NCBI GenBank assembly: GCA_964059195.1
Contig: CAXKWD010000006.1
Span: forward strand, 133,616,539 to 133,680,538
Source of the DNA: Ectobius pallidus
Taxonomy: Eukaryota; Arthropoda; Insecta; Blattodea; Ectobiidae
Direction: 5' to 3'
DNA: 64,000 nucleotides
Below are positions 44,530-56,889 of this stretch, piece by piece (the first letter of the stretch is position 1; each line of letters starts with the position of its first letter). The position numbers and the translations under genes were made by a program. The notes under the pieces are model-generated. The model made no database searches. It saw nothing but the letters and a program-made list of their open reading frames with translations, and was not told where the DNA came from.

Positions 44530-44990
44530 AGTCATAGATGAATGGATAGATGAACGGCACTATATTGGTATTGACGATTGGGTGATTGAATGGATGGATG
44601 CATAATATACAGATGGAAACAACGGAACAGATACATGCATAAGAATGGGCGAAAGACGAGTATATGGATCGAGGGCTATGACGCATTATGGCAGATAGAT
44701 AGACTGGACTTTGGGAAGATGGATGAATAGATGGAACTATGTTTGAAAGCACTTCTATACAAAGGTAGAGAGAGAGAGAGAGGGAGGGAGAGGGAGAGGG
44801 AGAGGGAGATAGAAACAGTCGGACAGAGATACAGAGAGAAGAGGAGCGAGAGCCAGCTAAACAGACAGATAGAGAATATGATGTTGAAAGATACATATGC
44901 ACATAGGTAGATAGAATGGCGATGTACATTCATATGGAGATAGAGAGACAAAGATATAGAGAAAGGTTAGACAAAAATTAAAATGGGAGA
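44530..44990. repeat. GATA/GATG/GA-rich degenerate simple repeat
   Basis: ATAGATGGATGAATG-like units surround a GA/GGGA core at 44767-44812, then CAGACAGATAGAG units. Serine-rich frames on the minus strand here are not genes. Confidence 0.9.
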
Positions 44991-45827
44991 AGTAGATAAA
45001 CAGGAGGAACCATTCAGGTACTCGGGTATAGAAATAAATCCAAAACCCTTAAGAGAACTCAAAGTGGAAATTTAAGCCATCGGTTATTGTGTGAATTTTT
45101 GGTGACTCAAACCTTTGCCATTAGATTGTGACAAGAAGAAACTAACGGCATTTATAACACTCTGAATCTGTTAAATTAATTCAATTAACATTGCTCTGTT
45201 TTCATGGATGGCATGTGAAACTGACCACACGCTATTCCTTGTTTCAATTCTCCCATGCTATACCGGGAGGCATTGCTCTTACCCTTTGTGCACAAACGGT
45301 TCCAGCAGGATCTACACAAATATTCATGGATTTCACACGTTTCTTGGGAGAGTAATTTTGGAAGCGGCTCTGTCCAGAGTAATGAGAAGCAGACAGTGCC
45401 ACATTAACAGACTGGCGAAAAATGAGGTTAATGTAGCTTGGTGTATGGTAATATGCACTGAATTATGGCAGAAAAATATTTTTTGTCACGGCTTATTCCT
45501 ATAATGAAAGGGCAATAGTAGGTTTTAAAACCTGTTTTTAAACGTAACTGGCACATAGAAGGCCGAGGTTTGTGATCCTGCCAGGGAAATCCAACCATAA
45601 GGCGGAAAAATAAATTTTATGATTTACATGGATTCAGCTTCATCACAAAATTTTGGGGATTGCAAAAAAATATTAACCTCTAGGTAAAAAAACCTGAAAT
45701 TTTATTAAAAGGGATTTATGGCAATTGACCTCCAAAGATAAGGAACTTTTCCATTTTCTATACTTCAGTTTCAGAATACTGTGATACCATGCTCAGACTT
45801 GTCTCACACTATAGTATATTGCGATAC

Positions 45828-45932
45828 AAGTGCCGTAAGGCACGTTTACGGGTCGAGGAAACAGATTGAAAACCCGAGGCGCAGCCGAGGGTTTTTAAGT
45901 TTTCGAGACCCGTAAATGCCTTTACGGCCCGT
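45828..45932. repeat. Hairpin repeat with CCCGAGGCGCAGCCGAGGGT core
   Basis: GCCGTAAGGCACGTTTACGG near 45831 pairs with CCGTAAATGCCTTTACGGC near 45908 with few mismatches, and the centre AAAACCCGAGGCGCAGCCGA is itself part of a smaller hairpin. Elements with this core occur widely as palindromic MITE-like repeats. Confidence 0.7.
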
Positions 45933-48305
45933 GTGTTGCATGCTATTTTTTGCACGATGATTATTTATATCAATTTAATTATATTAATTGTGATATTACC
46001 TGAAAATATTATGTAAATACATTCTTGAAAATAGATGTTTATTTCAGAAAGTGATTCGCATGTGTTTGTTGTTATGGGAACCGAATATTTGTCCTGGGGG
46101 CCGTGTCCATAAAGGCTTGTATTATGAAGTGTATCGTAATGAATTATGACGTGGCGCTTGGACCGTAAGTAATTTAACCTCATCGCAACGCCCTTAGCAA
46201 CACGATTGTGTGGGAATGCCAACTTACGATCCATGTAAACAACTTTCGTAAGTAACACTTACTAGCTAAGGAGTGCAAAAACAAAATATCCAAATACTGC
46301 AGACTTGCTTGCCTTTTCAGTTATATTTATCACTGTATGCTGGTTTCAAGGAGAGAAAAGGAACAGACTGAATGTTAAACTGTTCGGTTCAACGTCTTAA
46401 TTCAAGGAAATAGTTGAGTGTGATCGTATGTTTATAAGTATACCGTTATGTAAATTATTTAATTTGTATTTCGTCCTTTTTATGTATGTTATTCGGTTGT
46501 TTTTAATGCATGATCACCATGACTTTTTCTCCTTGGACGCTTTTGCATCACAACATAAAACAACTGAGCAGATGGGAAAATTGATCCCTGGGTACGATGT
46601 GTAAGTGTTTATTAGACACAAGGGAATCACTTTATTTTTTTCTAATATAAAGCCAATTATTACTAAGATTTTATTGCTTTTACCAAACCAAGAGGAGCTA
46701 GGATTCGAAGGAATTCGCATTTTTTTTCCCGAATGGACATCACCGGTTTAAATCACAGATGAACAGTACTTGCTTAATTTAAAAACCTTATTCCTCGTGT
46801 GGAAAATGAGAAAAGATTGAATACCAAATTTCCTGTAAGCTAGTTACTAGTACAGATTTATAAAAATAACGGCTACAATAAATTTAACTTGGTAATTATT
46901 ATTGAATTTTCTGTTATATTCCGATTTTTACATGTATCTCTCGAGAAACTTATAAGAAAGTTTTATCTCAATATATAGTTTACCTTCGGGTAAAATAAGG
47001 TTAAAATTTGGATAATAATAATAAAAATATATAGTTTTCAATAGGGACGACAAAATTTATGGGAATAAAAATTGAAAATATTAATAATTATAGGCTATAA
47101 ATTAGCAAGTGTGTCAATGTCGGGGCACAATACCTTTGACATCTCAGTTCAGTTCATTGTAATTGAGTTCATGCCATCAACGGAGAAAATTTTGCCCTTT
47201 TACTGAATCACGCATCATTTTCTAAATTTCGTGGCATATTATCACCATACACACACAGACAGTAATATATTTAATTGTAATGAATTCTATAACATCTCTT
47301 AAGTCAATCCATTCTAAGAACCAACCCAAAAGTAAACAGTCCAATATGCCTGTCTCACTCTCTCACTTTTAAGTAATATGAGTAATGTGCTAGAGTGAAA
47401 CAGACTTATTGATTTTTGTTTTCTTTAGGTTCGGTTCTTAGAGCAGATGGATATTACAGTCCGCACATTTATATAAATTCCATTCTGTATATATCACATG
47501 CGTTGGTGAAGGTAAATTAATATAATTTATATTGAAACGCACAATCAAATGATATCAGTAATGAGTTCAGCATCATTGCCCTTTTAAATATATTAAAATT
47601 ATTGATCATACCCTATTAATTTCGTACACATAAACATTATACGACTCCAAATATCAGTGGGAATTCAATTTATCTCTCAGTTTACAGTAATGCGATTATC
47701 GCATCACAAAATTCTGATATTGCTCACTGGTTTATGCCGGCTCATGAGAATATGCTGATTTATTTAAACCCCATTAATAACAGAGTATTGTATTGTCATT
47801 TGGAGTTATACTTTTTTAACGTAACAATTCGATTTAGATAACAATTTCCTCTTTGTTATGTTAGTGATTTACTGGTTAACTATAGTATGGTCGAAGAGAA
47901 AAATATTTAAAAGCCTCTCTTGAGAATCTCATGGATTTATTATTCTTGTTTGTTTGATTACATATAGATTTACGACTGCTTGAATGTGAACGAGTAGTTG
48001 CAATTTTGAAGGACAAAACAGACAAATAGGACTATACACAACTTCAGACTATAGCCTATTCTTAAACATTAGCAATTGGGCTGTATAAAATAAACCTAAA
48101 CCTAATAAATAAACCTAAATGTAGAATAGATGGGAAATTTCTGAGACCAGTGTAATTACAACATTGTTCCTTTTGAACTCCACTAGATAATTGAGTCGCT
48201 TACTTCAAAAAAGACACAGATAACAATTCTCAAATTTTACAAGCTAGATTAAAAAAAAAACTGTTTAACTTAAAGACAATTCGTATGGTTTCAAATCTTT
48301 CTAAA
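45933..48305. other. Unannotated AT-rich stretch
   Basis: No gene supported. A 97-codon frame on the minus strand (45965-46258) is adjacent to the hairpin repeat and may be part of it. Confidence 0.45.
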
Positions 48306-48377
48306 CAACTTGGGGAAGATACTAAAATGAACTTTTCACACGACTTTCAGAATTTTTACATGAAAAGGGTGGTTTCT
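48306..48377 (+). repeat. Left arm of a 72-bp inverted repeat
   Basis: CAACTTGGGGAAGATACTAA and the following 52 bases recur as the reverse complement at 49914-49985 with about three mismatches. The arms are 1.5 kb apart. Confidence 0.95.
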
Positions 48378-48873
48378 GTGGATGGATGTTGATCGTGGGC
48401 ATGGGCCCTTTCTAAACTATACGCACCAAAAATTACAGATAAAACAGTGGGCATGTAACGAAATTTATGGAAAATTCATTTAATGAATACTTTATTCAAT
48501 GATAAATGTACAAAATATAGATAAAAGTGGAAATGTACCTTTTATTTTCTATTTACAAAATTTAATCGGATATGTAGTTGGCTATTTTACTAGTACAGTG
48601 ATCTGGTAGAAAGATTCTGCTTCTTTGCTTACATATTTGAGAACCTCTTTTATGTCTGCAATTCTGCTTTTCTCAATCCCGGTTTCTTAATCCCGGATAT
48701 GTGCCTCTTCCAAAATAAGCGTGTTTTTCTAACCGCCAAAGCTAAGAATGTTCTCTAGTTATGATTGTGCTCTTTCTAAGCTACATCCGGTTATCCCAAT
48801 AGAGTATATATTTAACAAAACTTCAATTTCGAAAAAAAAAGTGATCTGTGCCCTTTCTAAAACAAGCGATTCA

Positions 48874-49293
48874 TGGCCGGTTTCTATAAACTCGCGAATT
48901 ACCTATGGTTAAATTACCCAATGGACAGAATTTACACAAGAATAACACCACACAAACACAAATAATTTAAAGATAGCAATCACATACACTTGTGACGAGT
49001 TTCTAGATAAATGTCCTCTGAGTAAATATGAAAATGACAGAAGAAATGTTCCTACAAACTCAGGCTAGATCTTTCCAAGGGTAAATCGTTGGGTTAATTT
49101 ATCCTCTCATGGATGGCTGGATAAAATTTAACCTCTTTGTAGGATCAATAACAATGAGAATCAAAGCCTTCTGAATTAAATTAACTGTACAACTCCAAGG
49201 CCTTGCTCATTATATCATTGTGGTTGAAATGGGACTAATTTATCCATGGATAATTTACCCATAGGTAATTCACAAGTTTGTAGAAACCGGGCA
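48874..49293. mobile_element. PIF/Harbinger-type MITE
   Basis: Ends TGGCCGGTTTCTATAAACTC and, complemented, TGCCCGGTTTCTACAAACTT continue in a terminal repeat of over 40 bp through GAATTACCTATGG. TCA flanks both ends (48871-48873 and 49294-49296), a 3-bp T-N-A duplication as in PIF/Harbinger. The 420-bp interior is non-coding. Confidence 0.87.
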
Positions 49294-49568
49294 TCAATTG
49301 TTTAAAGTAAAACACAAAGAAGGTTGAAATAGGTGAGTGCATAGCTATGAGTGGGGAAGTTGATTACAGTCAGAGATGCAATTCTCGGTAACGTAATACA
49401 CTTTCTCAGATTTCATACCGTGACACATGACACGGTTTTATTTAAACGTTGCCGTAGCTTAATCAAACCTAAGCTATGTTTATATCACCCTTATTATTCC
49501 TTTCCCAGGAACGTCACACAAAAAGTAAAAATATAAAAAGAACCTCCACACTTCCTCTCAGTTTTCAG

Positions 49569-49588
49569 CCTCCCCCCCCCCCCCCCCC
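49569..49588. repeat. Poly-C tract
   Basis: About 20 C in a row; a likely sequencing-length uncertainty. Confidence 0.9.
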
Positions 49589-49846
49589 GTTGAAGGTGGT
49601 GGCGCTTTGCAAAGTTCTCAGCTTCCATATGTCACTTAGTCAGGATAAAAGAGTGGTTGCTGTGCAGGTGGAATTTAAAAGAGATAGCTTTATCCATCTG
49701 GTTGTAATTTTAAGAAATGTATTAGAGAATTTTCTTGAATCTGAGCTTTGCTCCGCATGCTGCCATACGTGAGAAGTTATACGAGCTGTGAATTTAAGTA
49801 TATTACTTCAATTTATTCATGCCTGAACTGATACGTGCTTTTGATG

Positions 49847-49908
49847 AAAATTTTAATGTAGGTCATGATTCAGATTATAATCTGAATCATGACCTACATT
49901 AAAATTTT
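49847..49908. repeat. 62-bp perfect palindrome
   Basis: 31 bases ending TCATGATTCAGATTA are followed immediately by their exact reverse complement, with no spacer. Confidence 0.98.
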
Positions 49909-49913
49909 ACAAT

Positions 49914-49985
49914 AGAAACCACTCATTTCATGTAAAAATTCTGAAAGTCGTGTGAAAAGTTCATTTTAGTATCTTCCCCAAGTTG
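49914..49985 (-). repeat. Right arm of the 72-bp inverted repeat
   Basis: Reverse complement of 48306-48377. Confidence 0.95.
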
Positions 49986-50249
49986 CCATAGAAAGAAAAT
50001 TTTACAATAGGAGAAAATTTTCCAACAAGTTTTTACAATAAAACAAATAATTATTTGTAATATGTATATCTTCTGGTTTAAGAGTTTTATTTTTTGGATT
50101 ATGTTTTATTACTATCTTTATAGACTGGTTAGAGTGATGAGGGCTTACAAATCCACGTAAATATACAGAATGCTCGGAAATTCCATTTATAAACTCTTAA
50201 AATTAATAGAGGGGACTGGGTATACTATTTTGAAACGTATCTTTCGGTG

Positions 50250-50376
50250 TTACGTTGCTACGGCACGCTAAAGATCTTCAAGCCTCTCGACAAAATTCCG
50301 CTGCTCTTTCACGTCCAATAATGCCTTAGTTTCCTGCAAGTGTTTTGAGGCGATGGGCTTCCCAACTATCCCTCAG

Positions 50377-50412
<36 letters not shown>

Positions 50413-50480
50413 ATTAGTGTAATTAGTCTGTGTACTGAAACCTCCACTTGGAGACCCTATACCACCAACCGGGGCGTACA
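50250..50480 (+). mobile_element. SINE fragment, GGCGATGGGCTT family
   Basis: Only the 3' half remains: GGCACGCTAAAGATCTTCAA, CTTTCACGTCC, TTTTGAGGCGATGGGCTT, then a TC microsatellite (50371-50408) and the tail ACTGAAACCTCCACTTGGAG that is also present at 60097. Confidence 0.8.
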
Positions 50481-51319
50481 AGGATGTACGAGACGATACG
50501 AATTACCAAGACTAAATAATTACGTATTAAACTCATGTCCTTATAGTTAAGTCAAAGTGAGAGAAGTAAATATTATTAATATTATAGAATAAGCATTTTA
50601 TAGTAATTAGCTTACTGGTAACTAAACCATGTATAAATCGAAGGGAAATTCTTGGAAAAATCTAACATAGGCATCCCAAACTCGGCACAGAGATACCAGA
50701 AAAGGAGTATATTGTGATCATTGAATAGCGTACATTCCTCAGTCTTTGCTGCAATCGTTTTCTAGTATCGATAACTTCTCGGCAGCTACATAGTAATAGC
50801 TGAGAAGGAAGCATGCTATAAGAAATGAAGGAAAAAACCACACTGAAACAAAATATTACGATTTTAAACAATTTTTTGTACCTTTATCTCAATTTTACGT
50901 TCGGAATGGGCGTATTTCGCGCTTATTTGGGCATTCCCACAATCGAAGAAATTTGCTGGTATTTCGTGGATCCAGTTTGCTTAATATTGGTATTTTACGC
51001 ATGTACAAGATAAATGTTGCTAAGGAAAGCTATTTTGTAAAATTTCGCGCTTATCGCCATTTAATAAAAATAGGTCTCTAGTTAGGCTATATGATATGCT
51101 GAGCGCATTTGTACTGTACTAGAAAAAATCTATATTAACCTTTCGCTGATACAGACGTACATATGAGCGCCCTAAAAACCTCATAAAACCATAAATATAA
51201 GTTCAATATAATAATGCTTTATATTAAAATTTGAATTTTTTCTTTACATTTCACGGCTGTCATTTAAGAAAGCCAGTTTTCCACTCAAATTTTCCTCCTC
51301 ACTGATTTCCAACTTAGAG

Positions 51320-51583
51320 CATAGGCGTAACCAGGCCGACCATATGGGGGGGGGTTATAACATCCGGGGGGTCTGGGGGTATGGAGGGGCTATGGAATAC
51401 CCCCCAGGGGTCCTCCCCCGGAAAATGTTAAAAATAAGATGCACAATAACGAGTTTTAAGCTTCCCACACTTTATACTCGTATTAAGTAATTTATAATCA
51501 GACTTAAAAAAAATTACAATTTTCCTTTTTTTAATCAATGGGGGATCAAACCCCCAAACCCCCCCCCCCTCGTTACGCCTCTG
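51320..51583 (-). mobile_element. hAT-type MITE, copy 2
   Basis: Inverted second copy of 11462-11768. The ends CATAGGCGTAACCAGG and CAGAGGCGTAACGAGG (complement of the right end) are flanked by a perfect 8-bp duplication ACTTAGAG at 51312-51319 and 51584-51591. It lacks the internal 61-bp duplication. It inserted into repeat B, which is also found at 32965-33060. Confidence 0.95.
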
Positions 51584-51591
51584 ACTTAGAG

Positions 51592-51660
51592 CCCACAGAT
51601 GATTTTGTTTGACGACTGCATGTATTGCTATAAGAATTCAGCTCCGAAAAGGTTATATGT
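51592..51660 (+). repeat. Continuation of unclassified repeat B
   Basis: CCCACAGATGATTTTGTTTG and ATTCAGCTCCGAAAA match 32985-33045, showing the host repeat of the hAT MITE. Confidence 0.6.
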
Positions 51661-51686
51661 ATGAAGTATATTTCGGTTATTTTCCG

Positions 51687-51765
51687 AGAGAGGGTAGAGG
51701 GACAGGTGGTAAGCCCATCGCCTCACAGCCCCGTCCCGGAACCTAAGGCCTAAGGCCAAGGAATT
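51687..51765 (-). mobile_element. SINE fragment, GGCGATGGGCTT family, antisense
   Basis: GGTGGTAAGCCCATCGCCTC is the complement of the family core; the copy is truncated. Confidence 0.75.
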
Positions 51766-52589
51766 TTTTTTTCCAGAGGCTCTATTTTCTGTCTGCGTGC
51801 AGGATCGTTCTATAACTTAAGTATTGATTACCACTGGTTTAGGTGTAAAGGAATCGAAGACGTTATTTGCTTTGATGGTGTTGTGCTCGACGAAGTGATT
51901 ACATTTTTGTATTTACTATATTTCGCCGTACTAATTAATGACAGCGAACATTAATCAAAGCTAACGACCTCCAAGGGGATTTGCAGCGTTTCAAGCTCAG
52001 GAGTGCCAATACAACCACAAAACAAGGGCTTCCATCCCCTCTTAGTCATTTGAGATGTGATTAAACTCACATGCACAAGTGAGTGCCCTTATAGTCCAGC
52101 CACAAACGCATGGGAAATTGCCAGATTCACAATACGCTCGAGAGATACGGCCTAAAATTTATATTATAGCACCTGTTTATTTTCGTACGTCATATGAAAT
52201 ATTATAGATGACATATCGTTGTTTCAAGTGACGTTCTCTTTCAATGGTGTCTTGATTTAACTCACACGAACTATTTTCTATGGGTTTATTTTGGATGTAG
52301 CCCACCTGCTGATTGGTTGCCCTAGTTAACAAAAATTCGTGCACAAGTGCAACTTGAATGCCTGAATGATTGCTGAGAATGAAGAAGTACTCATTTTAAG
52401 GGGCTGTTGTGTGCAGATCAAGAATAAGTTTATTTTGAAACATGTTTGAATATCCACACACAAACCATAGTGTTCCATTTTTCTTCCACTACTGACATGT
52501 TCATTACTTATTGGAAACGCAACTGGTAAAGTAAATTGCGAAGTCTATGGATATTATGAATTTATGCCATTTATCCATTGACTGAAGAA

Positions 52590-52745
52590 GTGCAGAGGTA
52601 ATTTTCCCGCTTCTGGATCCGAAGTTTGCTGGTTCAAACCTGGCCGCAGTCGATGGATTTTTCAGAACATAGAAGTCCTCCGCAAAAGATTATAAACTGT
52701 GGGTCCCGTGTCGAAGATTTTTTGAACATTAAATTCCAAACCTAG
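52590..52745 (+). mobile_element. SINE fragment, GGCGATGGGCTT family, 5' half
   Basis: It keeps a perfect B box GGTTCAAACC in CTGGTTCAAACCTGGCCGCA and the following GTCGATGGATTTTTCAGAA, but lacks the 3' core. Confidence 0.75.
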
Positions 52746-53328
52746 AAAATAAGTAGGTAATGTAATTACAAGTACGGATTTTGTCGATAAATTCACGAGC
52801 AACAAATCGATTGTCCCGCCAGCAGTAGTAACCTCGCTTGATGATACTTTTCAGTTTTCATCGTCTGTTTTATTTTTTTGATTAACTTCCTGGGTATAAC
52901 TAATAATGCCTTCATATTACTGTTGTGTTTATTAGTAGCCTATATGAGATTTAAAATACTTCTTCACCTCAAATACATTATTTTCTTATCTTCTTTTGTT
53001 CATATGCAGCTAATATGTACGCAATCTCCGTGTTCAATTATTGTTTTTATCAAAGAAGATGTCTCGGTGTTATGTCCTTGTGAATTTACATAAACAGCTG
53101 CACATAGGTGCGATAAAATGAAAATGATAAAAATAAAACGATAATATTATGATGATTAACATTGCGATTAGTTGAAATTCCACATATTCTTAAGCCTATA
53201 GGGGATTGCTCACTGATTCTTGAGCTAAATTGTCAGAGAAATAGGTAATAATTTACTGGTTATAGTACATCAAATGCATTAATTTCATTTCTTTAAGGTT
53301 TTCCCTTTTCCGTGTTAGGGACGTCTAT

Positions 53329-53640
53329 GTGGCCATCGCCGCCCGAGCCTTACAGGACCTGTCGGGAGAGGGAGATTGCCTTTGGTTCACTTACATATTC
53401 TTTTTAACCACAAGCACATGGCGGGCTCCCTGGTTGGGTTATCAGCCCAAAGTCGGTGCCACCTCCGAGAGAACACTAACACATAAAACGAAACTCACCA
53501 GTCGTACACAGACTCCATGCCGAACAAGATGCGGATGTGGCATGACGATGATAGTGACGGCCAGATGATATCCATGGACCTTATGGGACAAAAGTTACTC
53601 GACATTTGTGTCGCGGGAAAAGTACGGAAAACTCCAGAAA
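53329..53640. other. GC-richer block without assignment
   Basis: The block is richer in G and C than its surroundings and contains a 79-codon frame (53329-53568) of no recognised family. AGTACGGAAAACTCCAGAAA near its end has the look of a SINE tail. A repeat is likelier than a gene. Confidence 0.3.
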
Positions 53641-53663
53641 ATCCACATTAAGGTAAATATATT

Positions 53664-53958
53664 CATATGCATCATGAACCACAGATTATTGTCTCTGTTG
53701 GACATTACTTGATAATATTATAGCAGAAAAAGGTCTCCGACAGTGAGATTTGAACCCAGGACCTTTGTCTATCCGGACCAATTCTCCCTAGCTGAGCTAT
53801 GCCAGAGTTCACTTCACAGCGCCAGCTGGATCCTCTCGCCTATGACTGATTGCCCTTAATGGTCTACCTCAAATCCCAGTGTCTGAGGAATTTTTTCTTA
53901 TAATATTATCATGTAATGTCGAACAGAGACAATAATCTGTAGTTCATAAATGCATATG
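53664..53958. repeat. SINE-containing fold-back
   Basis: Arms of roughly 90 bp (53664-53755 and 53868-53958) are imperfect reverse complements, including ACAGATTATTGTCTCTGTT and TAATATTATA. The centre carries an antisense tRNA-like head (53742-53815; A-box-like ATAGCTCAGCTAGG and B box GGGTTCAAATCTC on the minus strand). A related partial copy is at 54090-54155. Confidence 0.75.
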
Positions 53959-54089
53959 CATTAATCTATCTTGAAAGTTACTGTAAAATTACTGTTACAA
54001 TTACAGTTACTGTACTGTGGAAACCCGTCACAAAAATCAATAATAATTATTGTACCTCACAGTACTCCATATGACATAACTTGTCTGTC

Positions 54090-54155
54090 AGTCTGCCCTG
54101 GGTTCAAATCCCAGTATCGGAGGATTTTTTCTCCTATAATATTATCACATTAAGG
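54090..54155 (+). mobile_element. Partial tRNA-like SINE
   Basis: CCTGGGTTCAAATCCCAGTA with a perfect B box, then CTCCTATAATATTATCA, the same tail as the fold-back at 53664-53958. Confidence 0.65.
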
Positions 54156-55784
54156 TAACTTCTCCCGACCAGGAATCGATGCCGTTCCCGCTGCGTGAGA
54201 GGATTTAATACATCTCCTGCGTGACAGCGGTGGACAAAAACATTGAATACCAATTATTATTAATTGAGTTCACTTTTAAAGTGCTGTAGGCTTAAGAATA
54301 TTTTACTTTAGGACACGGTATACAATCCATTGCGTTGTGGAACAGCTGGACTGGAATATTTCATCAACAGAATTAAATTTCTGCGTAAATGTGGCTGATA
54401 CCAACTTCGCCTGTAGCTCGATTCTGTGAATTAAAACGTTTAGAGCTCCAACTCGGTCAAATTGCTATCAAATGAAATTACTTCTAGATTCACAGGTGCT
54501 TCAGGTCTCCCTATCAGTCACTACAATTTACTGCCTATCAGTCAATTTCAAAGTAATTAATTACTCATATATAGCTTGGGCATTTAAACCATTTGAGCGA
54601 AATTTTACGCATACGGTGAAGAGTAAGTAAGTAAAGTACAAAACAGTTATCTACAAACTAAAGAATAACATAACTACGAACATGTTACTATCTCCTTATA
54701 ATAGAACACATACTGTAATAGTAGCTCTTGTACTGTATTATACAGGTATCTGTATGGCTTATTTCACTTATGTATCACTCTTTGGATTTGGGATAATAGT
54801 GTGGAAGGTTATATTCGAAAGTGTTTAACCATAGAGCTCTATTTCGATGCCATGGATCACCTCACTTACCTCTGAGCATCCATTTTGCTAGACACAAAAC
54901 TTAGAACGTCGAGCAGTTGGATCTTGTCTAATTACAAAATGGGATCTATAGGCCTATTTATTGAACTTGAATAATTCGTCATAGGAGACGACCCGAATTT
55001 AAAACATAGTATGTTCACGATCGTCTTAGAAAGTTGCGTTTCTCGGGTATTAAGCACTCACAATATGGTAATTTAAGGAAGAAATATTTAAATATTTAAG
55101 TAAACAAATATAAATTGCAAGAGAACAGTATCTATGTCGACTTGTTACGTCCAATCGACCCAACATAATTGTCCGTTGGTCTCATTTTGCATCACATTCA
55201 AAATCTGTTAATACAAATCGGACTGTCTGATTCTTCTTGCAGACAGGCAAATAACCAGAATAATAAAAAATAAACATATATATTAGCCTATTATAATAGT
55301 AGATTGAGCTCAAGATAATCTCTCATATATATATTTCTTTGATTCAGTTGCTTGTTCGCATTTTTAAGTAGGAAATACTTTTCCACAGAAACTATTTCTA
55401 CCTTTCTTACTATAAGTTATATTCTAACCATTGCTAATCTAGTGATCTATTTAGAAAACTTATGTACACACTTCAGCAAGTTTACAGATGATCAGCAACT
55501 TCATGGCAGAATTTCGCTCTTTTTATGGGGTGCCCGTTACCTACGTTCGAATTTTCATTGCCTTTGACACAAATGCTGCCCGAGGTTCTATAGACTGTTG
55601 TACTGCATTCATTCTGTGATTGCGCCACGTGTTATGGCGGAAACAAAACTGTTTATAATGCCTAAGAGCCAATAATACGGCCGAAACATGTAAAACGGTA
55701 GCTATGCTTGAAGCTGTATACCAACGCCCATTAAAGCAAATTTATTCCTGACTTGTACGTAATCCACATGTACTAAAGGCGAGC
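54156..55784. other. Unannotated AT-rich stretch
   Basis: No gene or delimited repeat seen apart from short TA runs. Confidence 0.5.
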
Positions 55785-55796
55785 ATATACGATAAC

Positions 55797-56372
55797 GCTT
55801 AGCGCGTGGGCCTGGCATGCTAGCGGTCCCGAGTTCAAATCTCGGGGCTGGCGGGCGTGTCATTTGTGGTGGACAAAGCCGTGACCTTTGGGGGTTTTTC
55901 TCGGGGATCCTCCCGTTTCCCCCTTCATTCATTCCACCAACACTCTCCACTTCAACTTCCTTTCCCCCCTCATTATCATCCCGTTCCCCTTTACTGGTTT
56001 TCGGGCCAGCTCCTGCTGCAGACTCTGCTGCGGGCCTCCCCCGTCCTGCCCCGCTGCTTGTGGTCAAGAGTTGCTGGTGGTGTACCGTGCCTTTGGGGCT
56101 CTCAGAGGGACCCTGGGTTAGCGGCGCTTGTCTGGTTGTGCCGCGCCTAGGGGGCTCTTGTACGAGGGACCCTGGGTACGGTGCACGTGGAGTGGTACCA
56201 GGTTCTTGTTGGATGTAGGGGAGCTCCGTGGGGGCTTGTGGTGGAGTCTGTTGACTGGGGGGCCTTAGGGCATGCACATCATTCGTTTCCTAGGGGGTGG
56301 GCAATGGGCCCGCCTATGTGGCCTCCGTCCGCGAGTCCGTTAGGGCTCAGCCCCTGCACTATACCTATACCT
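55797..56372 (+). mobile_element. 576-bp tRNA-derived SINE with intact target-site duplications
   Basis: A perfect 12-bp duplication ATATACGATAAC flanks it (55785-55796 and 56373-56384). The head has TAGCGCGTGGGCCTGGCATG and a B box in CGAGTTCAAATCTCGG; the GC-rich body ends in a CTATAC-type short tandem tail (ATACCTATACCTATAT). Long frames on both strands across it, up to 191 codons on the minus strand, result from its base composition and have no recognised domain. Confidence 0.92.
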
Positions 56373-56889
56373 ATATACGATAACAAACATGAATTTTTGT
56401 AAAATTTCTTACCATGTAAAGACAGTAGATATGTAAGTCAAATGAGTTAAGTAAATATCAATTTGTTATAAACTGTTAATAGTTATTTATGTTATCTTGA
56501 ATCGTAAACATTGTTTAACGCGACTCCGTTTATGTAAAGTTTCATTTTGTATATAGCAATTTTTCCTCTACGATGCACCATTGTTTAGATATAATCGAAA
56601 AACCTAAAAATGGTACCTTCTGCGGGCCCCCCTGCCCCCCGCTCTCCCCCCACCTTCGGGGACTTTTAGTATGTTATTCAGGAGACTCCCTCTGACATCT
56701 CTGAAAAATTTCAAAACTACGCGTTTTCTTTTTTTTTCTATTCGGTGTTTTTCGACGTTTATTGACTGGACTATTTTATGGGCCGAGCCCATTATGGTAA
56801 AAATTTAGGTGCTAACCCGTTATAGAGATTATGGAGGATATCCCCAGTTGTCACTATCGTTCATTTCCCTTACATACAAATTAATAATA

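Noticed and set aside
44522..44951. Serine/leucine-rich 135- and 91-codon frames
   Set aside because: Antisense translations of GATA/GA simple repeats.
55702..56277. 191-codon proline-rich open frame on the minus strand, longest in the window
   Set aside because: It lies across the GC-rich body of a SINE with 12-bp duplications; competing frames on the plus strand are also open and no domain is recognised.
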